Under the pieces are notes generated by a model. It ran no database searches, was not told where the DNA came from, and saw only the letters and a list, made by a program, of their open reading frames with translations. Below, in pieces: positions 1 through 12,300 of a DNA stretch of 64,000 nt; position 1 is the first letter of the stretch, and every line of letters begins with the position of its first letter. The stretch spans positions 28,109,341 through 28,173,340 of the forward strand of contig NC_092575.1 in assembly GCF_037975245.1 (NCBI RefSeq). Direction: 5' to 3'. The position numbers and the translations under genes were made by a program. Source of the DNA: Apostichopus japonicus (lineage: Eukaryota; Echinodermata; Holothuroidea; Aspidochirotida; Stichopodidae).

Positions 1-280
1 CACAGTTGATAAGCAAGGCTATATTATACACACTTTGAACCAACAATACAAAGCTGAATTCAGTTAAAGGAGCTGATCTGTTTCTTTGTTTTCTTGGTTG
101 TTGTCAATAAGATTACAAAACAACATAACCTTTTATGAATTTTATTTTACGGCTCTATCTCACCCTCCCCTCACCCCAAAAATATATATCATGTGAAAGA
201 CCTGGACTGAATCCCCAAGTCTATAATTCTATATACTGTATGAGAGACAAGGAAAGAGAAAGGAATGTTAGACAAGTCAC

Positions 281-2464
281 CTCCTTTCATAGCATCCCAG
301 TATGCTGCATCTGTGTAGAAGACCAGTCCACTACTACCTTTATCCCAGACTATCTCCATCTCCTCTTCAAATAGCCTCTCATCCGTCCGATCCTGTTTGG
401 TGACGTCATCATGAAGACTTTCATGCCTCTCCCACTCCTCGCAAGTGTCGTCGTCATCATCCTTATAACATGAGAATACAAATTATTGTTTAACTATTAA
501 ATTAGGCAGTCAGGAATAATTTAATGCTCCAAGTTTGCATAGCACACTTGAAGGCTCTAAATGTTCCCTTACAAATGACTATGGTACCCATGTACAAATG
601 CTGCTATACATCTTTGCACTTGAAGAATACAACAATTTGCACATTTTGTATAACAATTTGCAATGCGATACCAGGTAAATTATTCCCTGATGTAGACTGT
701 AGTAGGTACTGTACCATACTGTACAGTACAGTAGCATTGGTGGACAAAAAATCCCACAAAAGTGTCCCTTTCCCTCTGATACAAACACACCAGGATGCTT
801 CATTGAACTTATTTTCTTCACAGATTGACAACATCCAAATGTGATAGTACTACATAGCGCACATTAACATTAAAAAGACCACTGATAAATGTTGGCGACT
901 ATTTAAAACAATGGTCCGCGGACTACTGTATGAGGTGTGGCATTTTGTTCATTGGGTAAAAGCTAGTTTTCATGCATTCCGAGTGTCGATTCTAAGGGAT
1001 GGGGGTCTGGTGTGTTGCAGCTAAGTCCTCAAAGGAGACCCTGGGTGTTGGTCTAAACATTTCTGGACTGCTGTTATATGACATCTACATGTAATTATGA
1101 TCTTTCCAAAGAGACATGATCCCCATTAATACACTAAATAAGTTATCTTATTCAGGCTGTTGCATTTCCTCAGTGCAGTTGCCTTACCTCTCCAGAATCA
1201 GAGTTTTCTCCTCCAATTCTTCCATCTTCCTTACTCTCACTGTATTCTCCTTCTGATCCCTTCCCACTACTCTTCCTTGCAGTAATATCATGAATATCTC
1301 TAAGATCGTCTGTGATTTCTTGTCCTGCACCTGTAACTGCAACTTCTTCTATACATTGACCTGGATTTACACTGGTCCCATATTGGAAAGGCACATTCCC
1401 ATATTTACGATTAGATCTCCTCTTTGGGAAACTCAAGTCAAGCTTCTTGATGACACTTGGTGGAATTTTGCAGTCTCTAATGAGTTTCAGGAATGTTTGA
1501 GTAGGTGTTCCAACATTTCCATTTGGCATTATCTCTGGAGGATTGAGCTCTGGTAACTTGTTGAGGTCATCTCTCGTGAATGAGACCAAATCTGAGTTGG
1601 AATTATCTATGGAACACAGAATGAAGTACTTACAGTTACATTCTATTGTGTACCATAAACGAGTGTTAACACTTTAACTTGTTGTTAATTACTAGCACAG
1701 AGTACTGTTCTGTATAAACTGGTAAAAAGAAGATGACAGTTTGAAAATGTGCAGAATAAAAACTGAAGTTAAACAAATTTTTTTAAAGAAAAATGTTGTC
1801 CACTTGATAAAAAACCTACTGTATTGGTTAGCTTTTAACATAAGGTTCAACCTGATCTCCTTTGTTATGTGTACATGTGTGCCCTATGTGAATCATTTAC
1901 ATTCCACCCTGCACAAATCAGCTTACCTGCTCCTGTCGATGAGCTCCATGTTTTAATACCTACAATAAAGCACCTGATACCCATAGCATTCCCACTACGG
2001 TCAACCCATGGTTTTTTATGGTATAATTTTAGAGCTGTCTTCAAATTTATATTGGCTATTTTTATGACACAACATTTTCTGTTCGACTTGAAGTCAGATG
2101 TAGATGCAGAGTTGGGTCTTCCATTAACTTCGTTCAGTCTACTGCTATTGCCAGAACTGCTGATACTCGCGTGTGGAATATCAGTGCTGTGCCTTGGCGA
2201 CTCCTCATCGGGCCTACAATTTGCGGTAACATGATCTTCTCGTGACTTAGCGTTAGGCCTAGCGTTATCAACTTCTCCACATTCTGTCGATTTGACAACT
2301 GGTTTGCTTAACCTTTGCTCTGGTCTATTTCGAAAGTGAAAGCACTTGAATCTCCTCTCTTCTACAAACTGTGAGAAGTAGTTTCGCAAGTCTTGCGAAT
2401 GAAATGAATTTGGGATATTGGAAATCAAAGCAAATACATCGACATTTAAACGGTTGGTAGTCAT
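281..2464 (-). CDS. GPATCH3: GPATCH3 ortholog, 5' three coding exons (gene runs off the left edge)
   Basis: Coding exons on the minus strand are 1927-2464, 1188-1606 and 281-461. All junctions are GT-AG and keep frame, giving about 379 residues; the human protein is about 525, so the C-terminal G-patch domain lies outside the window. The N-terminus has an RRM-like stretch with NYFSQF and FHFRNRPEQR. Exon 2 carries LNKLPELNPP, NVGTPTQTFLKLIRDCKIPP and KYGNVPFQY. Exon 3 has an acidic run followed by EEWERHESLHDDVT and GLVFYTDAAYW. All of these match the order in vertebrate GPATCH3. The family is nuclear, G-patch proteins typically activate DEAH-box helicases, and human GPATCH3 has been reported to dampen RIG-I-like receptor signalling. 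I chose the ATG at 2464 because the RRM-like fold begins just after it; an in-frame ATG at 2548 would add 28 residues. The last exon ends in phase 1 at a GT donor at 279-280, so more exons follow. Confidence 0.93.
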
Positions 2465-2854
2465 GTTATGATTGATGCCGAGTAAAATCCTTTCAACACA
2501 TATTTGAGTTAATTCTGATGTGTAAAAATCGTACAAAACATTACACACTAGTATGTTGATGCCAGTATTATTTTTTCCAGTATTTTTTTATGTTCAACTA
2601 AACCTAAGGAAATTTAATTCTTTATCTAACTTGTGTTAGTGAGTGAGTTTTCATCTGTGGTTTTCATATGTTTGTTGACGTTTGATTGCGCAATCTACAG
2701 CACACCGTAGTGTAAGTTCGAGCCTACACAGTACACGTGAAACAGTGTGCTCCCACGTACGTATGCCGTAAAAGCTGTAGATTTCTGTCATTCATCAACA
2801 CACGTTACACTTACAGTTACACAGTACAGGAGTAAAGAGCGAAACATACGTATC
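2465..2854. promoter_or_regulatory. Presumed bidirectional promoter between GPATCH3 and the C19orf53 homolog
   Basis: About 390 bp separate the two divergent start codons, so both 5' UTRs and core promoters must lie here unless there are distal non-coding exons. I see no convincing TATA box in a useful position. The middle of the interval has several CpGs and ACGT or CACGT motifs, which would suit a housekeeping promoter. The assignment rests on geometry only. Confidence 0.55.
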
Positions 2855-5248
2855 ATGGCACAGGGAAAATTAAAAACAAAGACGTCTATACCAGACCGAG
2901 CCAAAAATAAGAAGAAGCAGAAGCTTCAACAACAGAAGAGGTCACAGCTCAGGAAAGGATGTAAGATCCAGAATCGGCATAACGTTAGACCTTTACTAAG
3001 TTAGCCTAGCCTAGCTAGTCCTAACTAGTAATAACTAAGGACTAACGTTACTACGTTAGGCATGATTAGTATTAAGTCATGCCTAACGTAGTAACGAGGC
3101 GCCGTCATATCAATTCATTGATCATCTACGTAAATTCTAGGAAAAGCCACCGCCCACAAAAGGCTATCAAACACTTCATGTTTAAATCGTTGAAGAAATA
3201 ATGTTACTCAGGAAGCATTCACCATGTATTTTCGTCATAATCTTGTGCATGTACTTATTATAGACCTGTATACATTGTCAATATTTTGTGTCTATGTATA
3301 CAATCTTAACAGTCAAATGGTAAGAGATTATTATTCATACCAACAAGATGTACTTTTATGCACATAAAAAAAAACATGGAATGGGCAGGTTCTGTAGCTT
3401 AGACAAACTATCGCCATATATCAAAAAGGTATCTGAAGATAATTCCACTGGATATGGTATGAAGGAGGAACAAAAACACTAGCAAGTAACAAGGTGGGTA
3501 AGCTGTCTTTTCCACCAGACTCCTATTGCAATTATTTTGTCATAATACTGTGTTTCGCTATGATTCTTATTTAACCAACAATCAGGTAAAAATCCACCAG
3601 TGCAATGAAATTTGAATTGATGATTGGATAAGTAAGCAATAGTGCCATCTTTATTGAATCAAGGATTGGGTGAATAGGCCCCTCCAGTTTGTCAATGACT
3701 CTGATTTCTTGTAATAGCTGCCACTTTTGTCAGCTAAGACTGTAACACCTACCGTACCTTCAATTTTTCTGTGTCAGGACCTGAGACAGAAATTTAGTTA
3801 CTTGATCCCAACCTTCGCAAGACTTTCCGAAGGTGTAAAAATGCCTAAACTATCCTTATTTCTTTTATTTTGTTAAGAGAAGCAAAACCCAACCATAAGC
3901 CCATCAGTAGTGAATGCAATCTATTGTGTGGAATGAAGTTTAAATAAGTAATGAAGCTTAATTGTGCAACTAACTAGCCTCTAAGGATCTTGATGCTTTG
4001 CAGTGGAATGTACACACAGGCCAAATCGAATATGAAATCGTGAAGATAAAGGGCGGATCAAGGCCAGGCGGCGCGGAAAATTACCTAGACAGTGTTTCTA
4101 TTATATTTGGACCAGATTGCTTAGGCATACATGGTCGGGTTGGACGTGTGACCCATTAGCATAGGTCAGGAGAATGCGCTATGCTACTTGATGGCTTTAT
4201 AGTAACAGTAAGTTTGTTGTCAAAAATGGGTTTTGTTATCCTATTAAACAATTTAAATGATCATCAAAAGTAAAATTTATCTCTCATGCATACTTTGGAT
4301 GGATGTTCATGAAGAAGCAAAGGAAATAAGAACTGATAACCTCTGAGATACAGTGTCAAACTAATTCAAATGTTAGCATCAGAAATCTGGTAATGAAATT
4401 AAATTTTGGGCAAACTTATGATCTCTCATGCAACAAAAGTTTGAAACCTAATTTCTTTTATCAATTCCAGCTCGCTTTATTGCCCCAAAGAAAGCTCATA
4501 AACTGCAATCAGCCAAGTTAAAGAAGGTGAGTTTGTTTACCAATCTCAGATCTCTGTCTTAAGAGTATATATACAGTATATATGTAGACTGACAGTTTCT
4601 TACATAGTTTATTGATAAAATTAAATTTATTACAGGAAGATTTAGGTTGACAGCATTGTATCTATCACCAAGACTGAGGTCATGTCATAAAATGCCATGT
4701 ATGTTAATGAATGAAAAGTTAGGTAATGAAGCATAGCGTGATCTGATATCATTTATTTGTTTTCGCAGTTCAGTAGGAATCAAATTTCAGCATTCTTAGT
4801 ATGAATTTTATATACATACATATGTCATGCTTCCAAAATTCCATCACCCCCCAGCTATTACATTGCTCGGATGCAGATTTTGGTGGACACCTCTCGGTAA
4901 TCCTGAAATTCTTCACAGCCTGGGCATATCCTTTGAAAGTTCTCAAGGCTAATAATAAACATATTGACTGTATAAACAGAAATTCAATTTTAGAAAACAG
5001 AAGTGCTAAAGACACCACTGACCATATTCCAATCGTCCTCCCTTATCTTAAACTTAATGAAATAATAAATGCTTGTTTCAACTGTAGTGATAAATTCACA
5101 GATATGTTATGTTTGCCCACAGAATCTACAGAAGACGATCAATAAATGCATTGAAAGTGAAATAGCCGCCAGGGTGACCTCTCAGGAGGGTCAGCAGCTT
5201 AAAGTGGTCAATGTTCCTAAAGGTAGTGGTGACAAAAAGAAGAAGTGA
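2855..5248 (+). CDS. C19orf53: C19orf53 / UPF0390 (L10K) homolog, 95 aa, 3 exons
   Basis: Exons are 2855-2960, 4471-4526 and 5123-5248 (288 nt, 95 aa plus TGA). The protein opens MAQGKLKTK, has a lysine-rich stretch, then GSRFIAPKKAHKLQSAKLKK and NLQKTINKCIESEI, and ends in KKKK. This is the architecture of human C19orf53 (Leydig cell tumour 10 kDa protein homolog, UPF0390): very basic, about 100 aa, with the RxIAPKKA core. Its molecular role is poorly known; the basic composition suggests nuclear or nucleolar RNA or ribosome-related binding. The first intron splits the serine codon before RFIAP. The ATG at 2855 fits the family N-terminus; an upstream in-frame ATG at 2747 is not needed. It is divergent from GPATCH3. 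Confidence 0.92.
3046..3096. repeat. Perfect 20-bp inverted repeat, 11-nt loop
   Basis: 3046-3065 (CGTTACTACGTTAGGCATGA) is the exact reverse complement of 3077-3096. It lies in intron 1 of the C19orf53 homolog just after a CTAG-rich patch. It could be a small palindromic element or a cruciform-forming sequence; no function is evident. Confidence 0.85.
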
Positions 5249-5853
5249 ATAGAATGAAGATGAATGCGAGAATGAAGATGACTGTGTCCGACAAGAAATC
5301 AAACAATTCTGAGTGTTCATGAACACAGTATCATTCGGATGTGTACATTCTCAATTGATATCTTGTGTAGCAGCGAACTTGCAGACATTTGAAAGTAGAT
5401 AACAACCAAGCTGGTCTGGTAATTTGCATTCTAATGCAGTGGCACTTGTTCTCCTCTTAATGGAATTTTGCTACGTGCCTTTGGAATGGTGGTGACATTC
5501 GATATGGATGTGAACGCACCAATCAAAATTTTATGGACAAATTGGTTAGTTTACAGCCATGTTCATGTACTGGGAGAAGATAGTGTTGCCTCCATGCTCA
5601 AGAAGGAAGCTTCACTCACCTACAACAAACTAAACAACATTTCTATAATCAGAAAAGATATGTTTGTAATTGGGGTGTAATGGGAGTGAGGTGAGAGAAG
5701 GGGAGGGGAGGGTGGCCTAAACTGTACATAATAACTGATATTGCTGGGCTAGGCTACATAATAACTTACATATAATTAACTTTGGGCCTAGGCTAAGTTT
5801 AAGTCATCTTGCATGTATTGATTGCTCTAATCCCCATTGTAGATCCAAAAAAG
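5249..5853. other. 3' flank / 3' UTR of the C19orf53 homolog
   Basis: I see no further gene in this stretch. It presumably holds the 3' UTR and the polyadenylation site. A 70-codon frame at 5468-5680 shows no family features and is treated as chance. Confidence 0.5.
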
Positions 5854-6096
5854 TTGCAATGGGATGGGAAAGGGACATCTTCATTGCATGGGGATGGGAA
5901 GGGGACATATTCATTGCTTTGGTATCTGAAGGGGACATCTTAATTGTATGAACATGGGAAGGGTATATCTTAATTGCATTGGGATGGTAAGGGTATATCT
6001 TAAATTCTTAATTGTATAGGGATGGGAATGGGGCACACTAATTGCATGTAGATGGGAAGGGGCATTTTAATTGCATAGGGATGTGCAGGGGGCATC
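5854..6096. repeat. Degenerate minisatellite, about 30-bp unit, roughly 8 copies
   Basis: The unit reads approximately TTGCATGGGGATGGGAAGGG followed by a short CATCTTAA-type tail. It recurs about every 29-31 bp with substitutions and small indels; one copy carries an extra TTAAATTC insertion near 6000. It is non-coding in all frames. Confidence 0.8.
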
Positions 6097-7011
6097 ATAT
6101 AAGAAATAATAAGACAGGTTTGATGAAAATTACATGTATGTGCTGGCAAAACAAATCATGCACTGTTTGTCTGATAAATTCCTAAATCATTTCAACCATA
6201 AATACAAGGTTTTTGTTTCTTTCTACATGAGTACTGTATCTACATCTTTATATTCTTTATTTTGTTGTCATATTTGCACAGAGGAAAACCCTTATGTCTT
6301 TGGAATAACCAAACCTCCTGTAACCTGCAAAATAGTTATTATGTTATAATCACAGAAACTTAAAGAAAATAGCAGCGTGTCCATTTCACATGAGAAATGT
6401 GTTTAAGAAAACTTAACAAAAGAAGCAAACCCCACAACATCCTTAAGAAGCTAACCCCACAACATCTTTATATTGTAGATATCATGCTGTGAAGAACGAA
6501 TATATGAGGAAACATTCCAGAAATGACATCTTTCAAACTAACTCATACTATTCTGTACTGTTGTAAGGGGGCTCTTCATTATAACCACCCCTGTCACATT
6601 GGGTATTGGTAAGTGATGAGCTTGCCTCTTCTTTAGAGATCACAAGAATATTACGGTGAAATCTTTGGCATCAATTCCTACTTTGTCAAGCTTCTAATAG
6701 ATTTGAGCTCCTCTACACCTTCCATTACATTTAATATACATCTATGTAGACACATATATTATATGACGCACAGGAATATGACTGAACAACCTTCAGAAGA
6801 GTTTCATGTTTGGTCGAAAAGAAAGGATCACAGACTGTGGGACATGAAGTCCCCATCAAGGAATGGATGAAACAAATTACCACAGAAACTTGCTAATACT
6901 ACAATACGCTGGACAGACAATCTAATTTACCCTTACGATTATCCATGCAAAAGGCGATATGATACTATTTATTTTCATATCTACACAAAAACATTGATAA
7001 GATTAACTAAA
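6097..7011. other. Intergenic DNA, nothing recognised
   Basis: AT-rich sequence between the C19orf53 3' flank and the composite transposon. Short open frames at 6134-6349 show no family signal, and I see no RNA gene. Confidence 0.4.
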
Positions 7012-7060
7012 CAGGCGCGTATCCAGGGGAGGAGGCGTTGGGGGCGCGCCCCCCGGGTAA

Positions 7061-7200
7061 GGAAAAGAGGATAGAAAAAAAAAGAAGAAAAAAGGGGAAA
7101 GAGGGGGAAAAAAGAAAGGAGGAGAGGAAGGAAGGGAAAAGAAGAAAGAGAAAAAGGAGAAAAAGAGGGAGTAGAAGATAAACGCCAAGACCTCGGGAAG
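7061..7200. repeat. Polypurine (GA-rich) tract
   Basis: About 140 bp is nearly all purine on the plus strand. A related tract recurs at 36234-36400 in the second copy of the same element. It can form triplex or H-DNA in principle. It generates artificial proline-, serine- and phenylalanine-rich frames on the other strand. Confidence 0.8.
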
Positions 7201-7837
7201 AGAAAGAGGAACAGTCATAATTACAGCGCTGATCCCTATTATATACACAGGGTAGCCAGTGACAGATCAAGGATTACGGAGGGGACGTGCGCCTCACCCT
7301 ACCCCTTACATCGACAACTCCCATTTTTGACGTTCCATTTTCCTCTCTCACTAATGTATCTATATATATACTATATATGGTCTACCATAACGTGTGTGTG
7401 TGTATGGACGCCTTAAACAATTGTACAATTGTGCTATGGAACCAACTGTGGCTGGTCTTGAACTCGACCGAGTCGTCGGGGAACATGACGCATTTCGGGA
7501 AGGGGGCGACCGCCCCCCCCCCCGAGCAAATTTACTTTATGATATCGCTAGTAATTTCAAAATAGACAATGATTAGATGCAACTTACAAGGCATGGGAAG
7601 TGTCATTTCCAGTGATCTGGAAGGCATTTTCGGCCAAAATTTCTTGTACGCTTCACGCCAACTCATGGTGGCGTTACGCTTAGATAGTTTGCCTACAGGC
7701 TTCGCCCTCCCTTGGCAAATTACTCGCTACACGCCTGTTCGAATTTGTCAAGCAAAGAGCAGATATCACATCATATCAGTGAGCATGAAAATGCATGTCC
7801 CAGGATGAACAGCCTCAAAACTGTCCATGTGTGTAGT

Positions 7838-8314
7838 CAAAGGCGTAGGAGCCCAATTGGATTTGGGGGCTGTAACGACTTGCCCGAAAAATATAACCAA
7901 AATTTTCGCGCGCCTTGCGCGCGTTCAACATGTTAATGTCAATATCATATAAGCAAGCATCGGTCATTACATCACATGGCATCGTGTGCCGTACGGTCCG
8001 TGAAAGTTGCGCAGTATACCGCCGGATGCTAATGTAAACAACGAAATGTCTTATGTAGATGGAGAAAAAGCATGGAGGTCCAATTATGTCAAAACTCTCT
8101 TTTATATTAGTAATGGCGAATTCGTCGGCCAAGCTTAGAACTTTAATTACCAAGGAGATCATTTTTAAACTATTCATTTCCTTAAGCTACATCATTGCTA
8201 TTTATTTTTCTTTCAGTAGGTGCCTGAAAAATTCCCAGCATATTGCCCGAATTTTCAGGGGGGAATATTGGTTGGGGGGGGGGGGGGCTGCAGCCCCCGC
8301 CTCCTACGCCTATG
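7838..8314. mobile_element. Nested hAT-like MITE with 8-bp target duplication TGTGTAGT
   Basis: The element starts CAAAGGCGTAGGAGCC and ends GCCTCCTACGCCTATG. It is flanked by TGTGTAGT at 7830-7837 and at 8315-8322, the 8-bp duplication length typical of hAT insertions. A poly-G tract lies next to the right end. A related left end (CATAGGCGTAGGAGCCC) occurs at 44713, and an internally rearranged copy lies inside 36184-38382. Confidence 0.8.
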
Positions 8315-9382
8315 TGTGTAGTGTTCGGTTTCGAAATATCTGATATCGGAAATATCTGGTATTTTTCATTTCCTTCAACCAAGTTTTATAAAAGCCGTTA
8401 TAAGAGGTTTTAATATTTGTACACCAATAAATCAACTGAAAATTTCATGACCAACATTCTTCATCATACTTCCCTCTACTAGTGCAATTTTGACCTGTCT
8501 GTTAGGGCTTGAAGGAGGTTTTTCTATATTGGTTTTCCATAGATGAATTTTTTGCAACATTATGAATTGTTTTGAAGTGATTTTATTCACGAGAAATGTG
8601 AATTTTCAAATTCTGAACAAATAATGGGCTTAAAACCTTGAAAAGTGGGGTTTTCGGATATTGTGGGCCGTGACGTAGAATCACTTACAAAAGCAATGAA
8701 TGATCCACAGGACATACAATGAGGTTGAACATGATGTGTGACTGGTGACAATCTTCAAAAAGGTTATGGATGGAAACAAAAACTATTGGGAAATACTTGG
8801 TTCTCAGGCAAAAGTGTACATCTGGTTGGTCATTTTCAAGCCCGAGAAGTGCCATTTCCGGTGATCTGGGGGGTATCAAAACCAGAAATTTTCTTGTACG
8901 CTCCGCGCCAACTGATGGTGGCGCTCCGCTTAGATAGTAATTCGCGCCCCCGGGTTTGAAAATCCTGGATATGCCCCTGCTTAACATGTAAATTTTATTA
9001 CCGAATTTAGCTAGTTAAATTTAAAGATTCAAAAATCCATGTAAGAATATTTCTAATGGCTGTGGTACGTACTAAATGAATAAATTTCTTAGCAGAAAAC
9101 AAACAGCCATATGTTGATTCTTGGGAACGTGAAGATATTACTATGTGAGGTAGATGTAATTTCATAGTCTTTGGTTGCACCCTATACTCTAACTGCCAGT
9201 CATGCTTCGGCTCAGCCAACGATACGGTACTATATATGCGACCCGTATGAGATCAATGTGCATCATCACTTGCCATGAGCAAGCCAGTCCCTAAGTCGAC
9301 ACATTTTCTTTGGATGTACTTTCCCAGTGAGTAAGTTGTTCCCCTATAACTTAACTCTGTAGATCTGCTCTCCTTGGTGATT

Positions 9383-12300
9383 TTAAAGGCTACGTCTGTT
9401 TGAGTTTCTGTGAGATGTGGTCTGTAAGTAACCGAAAAAATATGGTTCTATAAACGATCATCTTAACGGATAATGAGTTAGAAGACTGACAATTATCGAA
9501 GGTAAACCTCATACAAGCACTTGTCACTGCTGGTTACTAGGAACCGATGAGAGGGGCTTCAGGTGGGAAATGCATTCTCGTGCCGGGTAGGAGATTTGGG
9601 GGAAATAAAGAATAAAATACTGACTCTGGACGCCATTGATGGTTACTGTCACGGCCATCTATAATTTATCATTGGCAGTTTTATGTAACGGTAGAATTTA
9701 AAGTTAGCTTCCTTACCTGAATTTGTTGTCCTTTAGTTTCTATCGGTAGTAGACATGAAGCTACTGTACCAAGTACCCCAATCACTACAAAAGCGATGAC
9801 TGCTCCTTTAACTGTATATGACGCCAATATCTGTTGTTAAAAATGTGATAAATAGTTATTAGCTTATTTCATCGTTTTTGAAATTCAAGTACAACATTAA
9901 AACTGATACAAATGGAGGCCTACACATATGCACTAGAACTTGCCTGTGAATGTTTATCATCCCAAATATGAACATTTTTTTTATTGTGCGACAATGCCAC
10001 AAACCAACTGATGATTGGTTTATGCCTAAATATGTACTTTAGCCTGCGTCTCAGAAACGTGCATTGTGTAAACCAGATGTTTAAAGGGGCATTCCGGAGA
10101 ACAAAATCGTCTGTCAAAATAGCTGTAACTAGTTTATACATTATTAAGATGAAAAAGTGTATTGGTTAGCATATTTCGCTGGAAATATATCACTTTTTTA
10201 TTCAGTTTATATCTGGCAACAGTACAGTATGGACGCGGTAAGTAGCCTATGCAAAAAAATGTACTTCTGACAAACCAACTTTGGTGATCGATATATCTTT
10301 ATGAACATATTAGTCGTTCTGAAAATTTTCTTGTGTTTCTGCAGCATTGATTCACTGACAAAGGCAGCATTTATCCACTGATATTTAGCCAAGGACAATT
10401 TATCCACTGACAGAGGAAGTTCTTTTTATCAAGAATAGATATTTAAATGAAACCTTCAGTTCAAACTTCATAGTACGTTGGTAACACGAGGGGGGGGGGG
10501 GCAGGCGCGGCGGAACGGAAAAATTATTGGGGGGGCTAATGTGTGGAAGCTATCTAAGCGGAGCGCCACCATCGGTTGGCGCGGAGCGTACAAGAAAATT
10601 TTGGGTTTTTTCAAACCCCCAGATGGCCGGAAACGACACTTCCCGAGTGTTTTATGCTGCGAATACCTAGCCCTAAAATATGGGTCTCAAGCCTGCAATT
10701 TCTCAGATTGCACGTAAAAGTCTGTAAAAACATTTTAATTTGTATGGTGTTTTAAGAGAGTAGCTATTACTCGTAGTGTACTCGCAAAGACGTTTTTGAG
10801 TGTAGTAAGGGCAGTGGCGGAGCTAGGGGTATTGGTCAGGGGGGGGCAAGGATGGTCTGTAGGGGCGCTTTCGACACTATCTAAGCGGAGCGCCACCACA
10901 GGTTGGCGCGGAGCGTACAGAAAATTTTTGAGTAAAGTTACTCCCTAGATTGCAGGAAATGACCCTTTCCGGGCCTTGCTAATTTGCAGATAAACGGAGA
11001 ATAAATAGGTGTCGTCGCCATTTTGTCGGAAAATTACACCAACAGAATATGACAAATGTCAATAGGTATATGAGAGCGCAATAAAATAGTCAATAATCGC
11101 GGTTGGGGTGACAATGTGGTCTATAGCCAGGGGACGGGCCGAGGGACCAGGGTCCCCCAGCAATTACTAAAATTATTACACCTATATAGTATACGTGTGC
11201 ATCGGACAGATCGACAAGTATGCATTGAAAAATGGGCAGATGCACGTTTCGGAGCCTTGGTAAATATTGGGGGGGCTTATCATGCATTTGCCCCCTCAAC
11301 TTTTTCATTGGGGGGGCTGAGCCCCCCCCCCCCAAGCCCCCCCGGTTCCGCCGCCACTGGGGGGGGGGCGGGTGGCACTCGTCAGTTGTGTATCATAGTC
11401 AAAGTAATAGACCATCTACTGCGATTCATTTCCTGGACATGTGCAGGATTTATCTGACAACAATGAACCACCTTAAAACGCTCATAGCCTATCTGGACTT
11501 AACAGAACCTGTTAGTGACGTGCGGAAAATGTCTAATTTTCTGTGGTAAGAGTATGGCCATTTGAACAACTGAAAGAAACGTGTGTTTTGTATACGTCAT
11601 AGTCTCTTACCTGAGCAAACACTGGGGCCACAATAGTTCCTAGTTTAGAAAAGGCGGTACCCATACCCACGGCGAGTCCTCTCACTGGTGTTGCGTAGAT
11701 CTACCAAGTGGGAGAAAATATAGAACAAATTCATGACTTAATTTTTTTAAGTTTCCATTAAATGTCGGTGCATAATGTGTAGAAATGCGTATACGGTGAA
11801 GAAAGTGAGAATCGCATACAGCTATCTGCAGCTGTAGAGAACTCGTTTATTCTGATGTTACTGGAGAGCATGGGCGGCGATCCTGGGGGGGGGGGGAAGG
11901 GGGGATATATCCCCCCATGAAAATGGGTGGAGGGGATGTAATACACCATATCCCCCCCCCCCACCAAATGCCAGGGATAAGAATATTTTCATGCCTACAT
12001 TTATGCATCATCGTGAATGTACGGCTCTTTTTTAGCTTCATTTCTCGCCTACCATAAACGCAGTGCGATCTTTTCAAATAAACCGTCTTTATAAAGCAAG
12101 AATAGTTGACTGTAGGCTTCATTGGCCCTATAACAACAAAATGTATTATTGCGCCCACGGTATTGATATAGTACATATATGCACCCTCATAGTATTCATA
12201 TAGGCCCTACAGAAGGCCTTCACACGTACATGTTCCCTCGAACAGCTGAGAATCTCATGTTGGTAATGCTTAATACACGTTTCACCTGGATGCCCTAGCA

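Larger units (their letters stand above)
7012..8979. mobile_element. Composite hAT-like non-autonomous element, copy 1
   Basis: The left end is CAGGCGCGTATCCAGG and the right end CCTGGATATGCCCCTG, which are imperfect inverted repeats. Inside are a long purine tract (7061-7200), a nested 477-bp element (7838-8314), and two copies of the shared hairpin module (7641-7688 and 8889-8938). Most of this sequence recurs at 36184-38382, so nested and host parts were amplified together. The flanks (TAACTAAA, CTTAACAT) do not give a clean 8-bp duplication. No transposase frame survives. Confidence 0.7.

Noticed and set aside
1290-1556. Plus-strand frame opposite GPATCH3 exon 2
   Set aside because: Shadow of the real minus-strand exon.
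4801-5145. 114-codon plus-strand frame overlapping the C19orf53 exon 3 acceptor
   Set aside because: Wrong frame for the real exon, mostly intronic, no family signal.
7003-7270. Proline-, serine- and phenylalanine-rich frames, also at 36173-36463
   Set aside because: They are the reverse strand of a polypurine tract inside a repeated element.
8738-8959. Recurring peptide FLYAxRQPMVALRLDS in many short frames, which could look like a conserved protein motif
   Set aside because: It comes from the shared hairpin module. Flanking frames differ and break between copies, and DNA-level stem pairing explains the conservation at least as well.
10812-11359. Claiming an 8-bp target duplication for this element
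   Set aside because: Left flank AGTAAGGG and the right poly-G flank do not match, so the boundaries may come from two fused elements.
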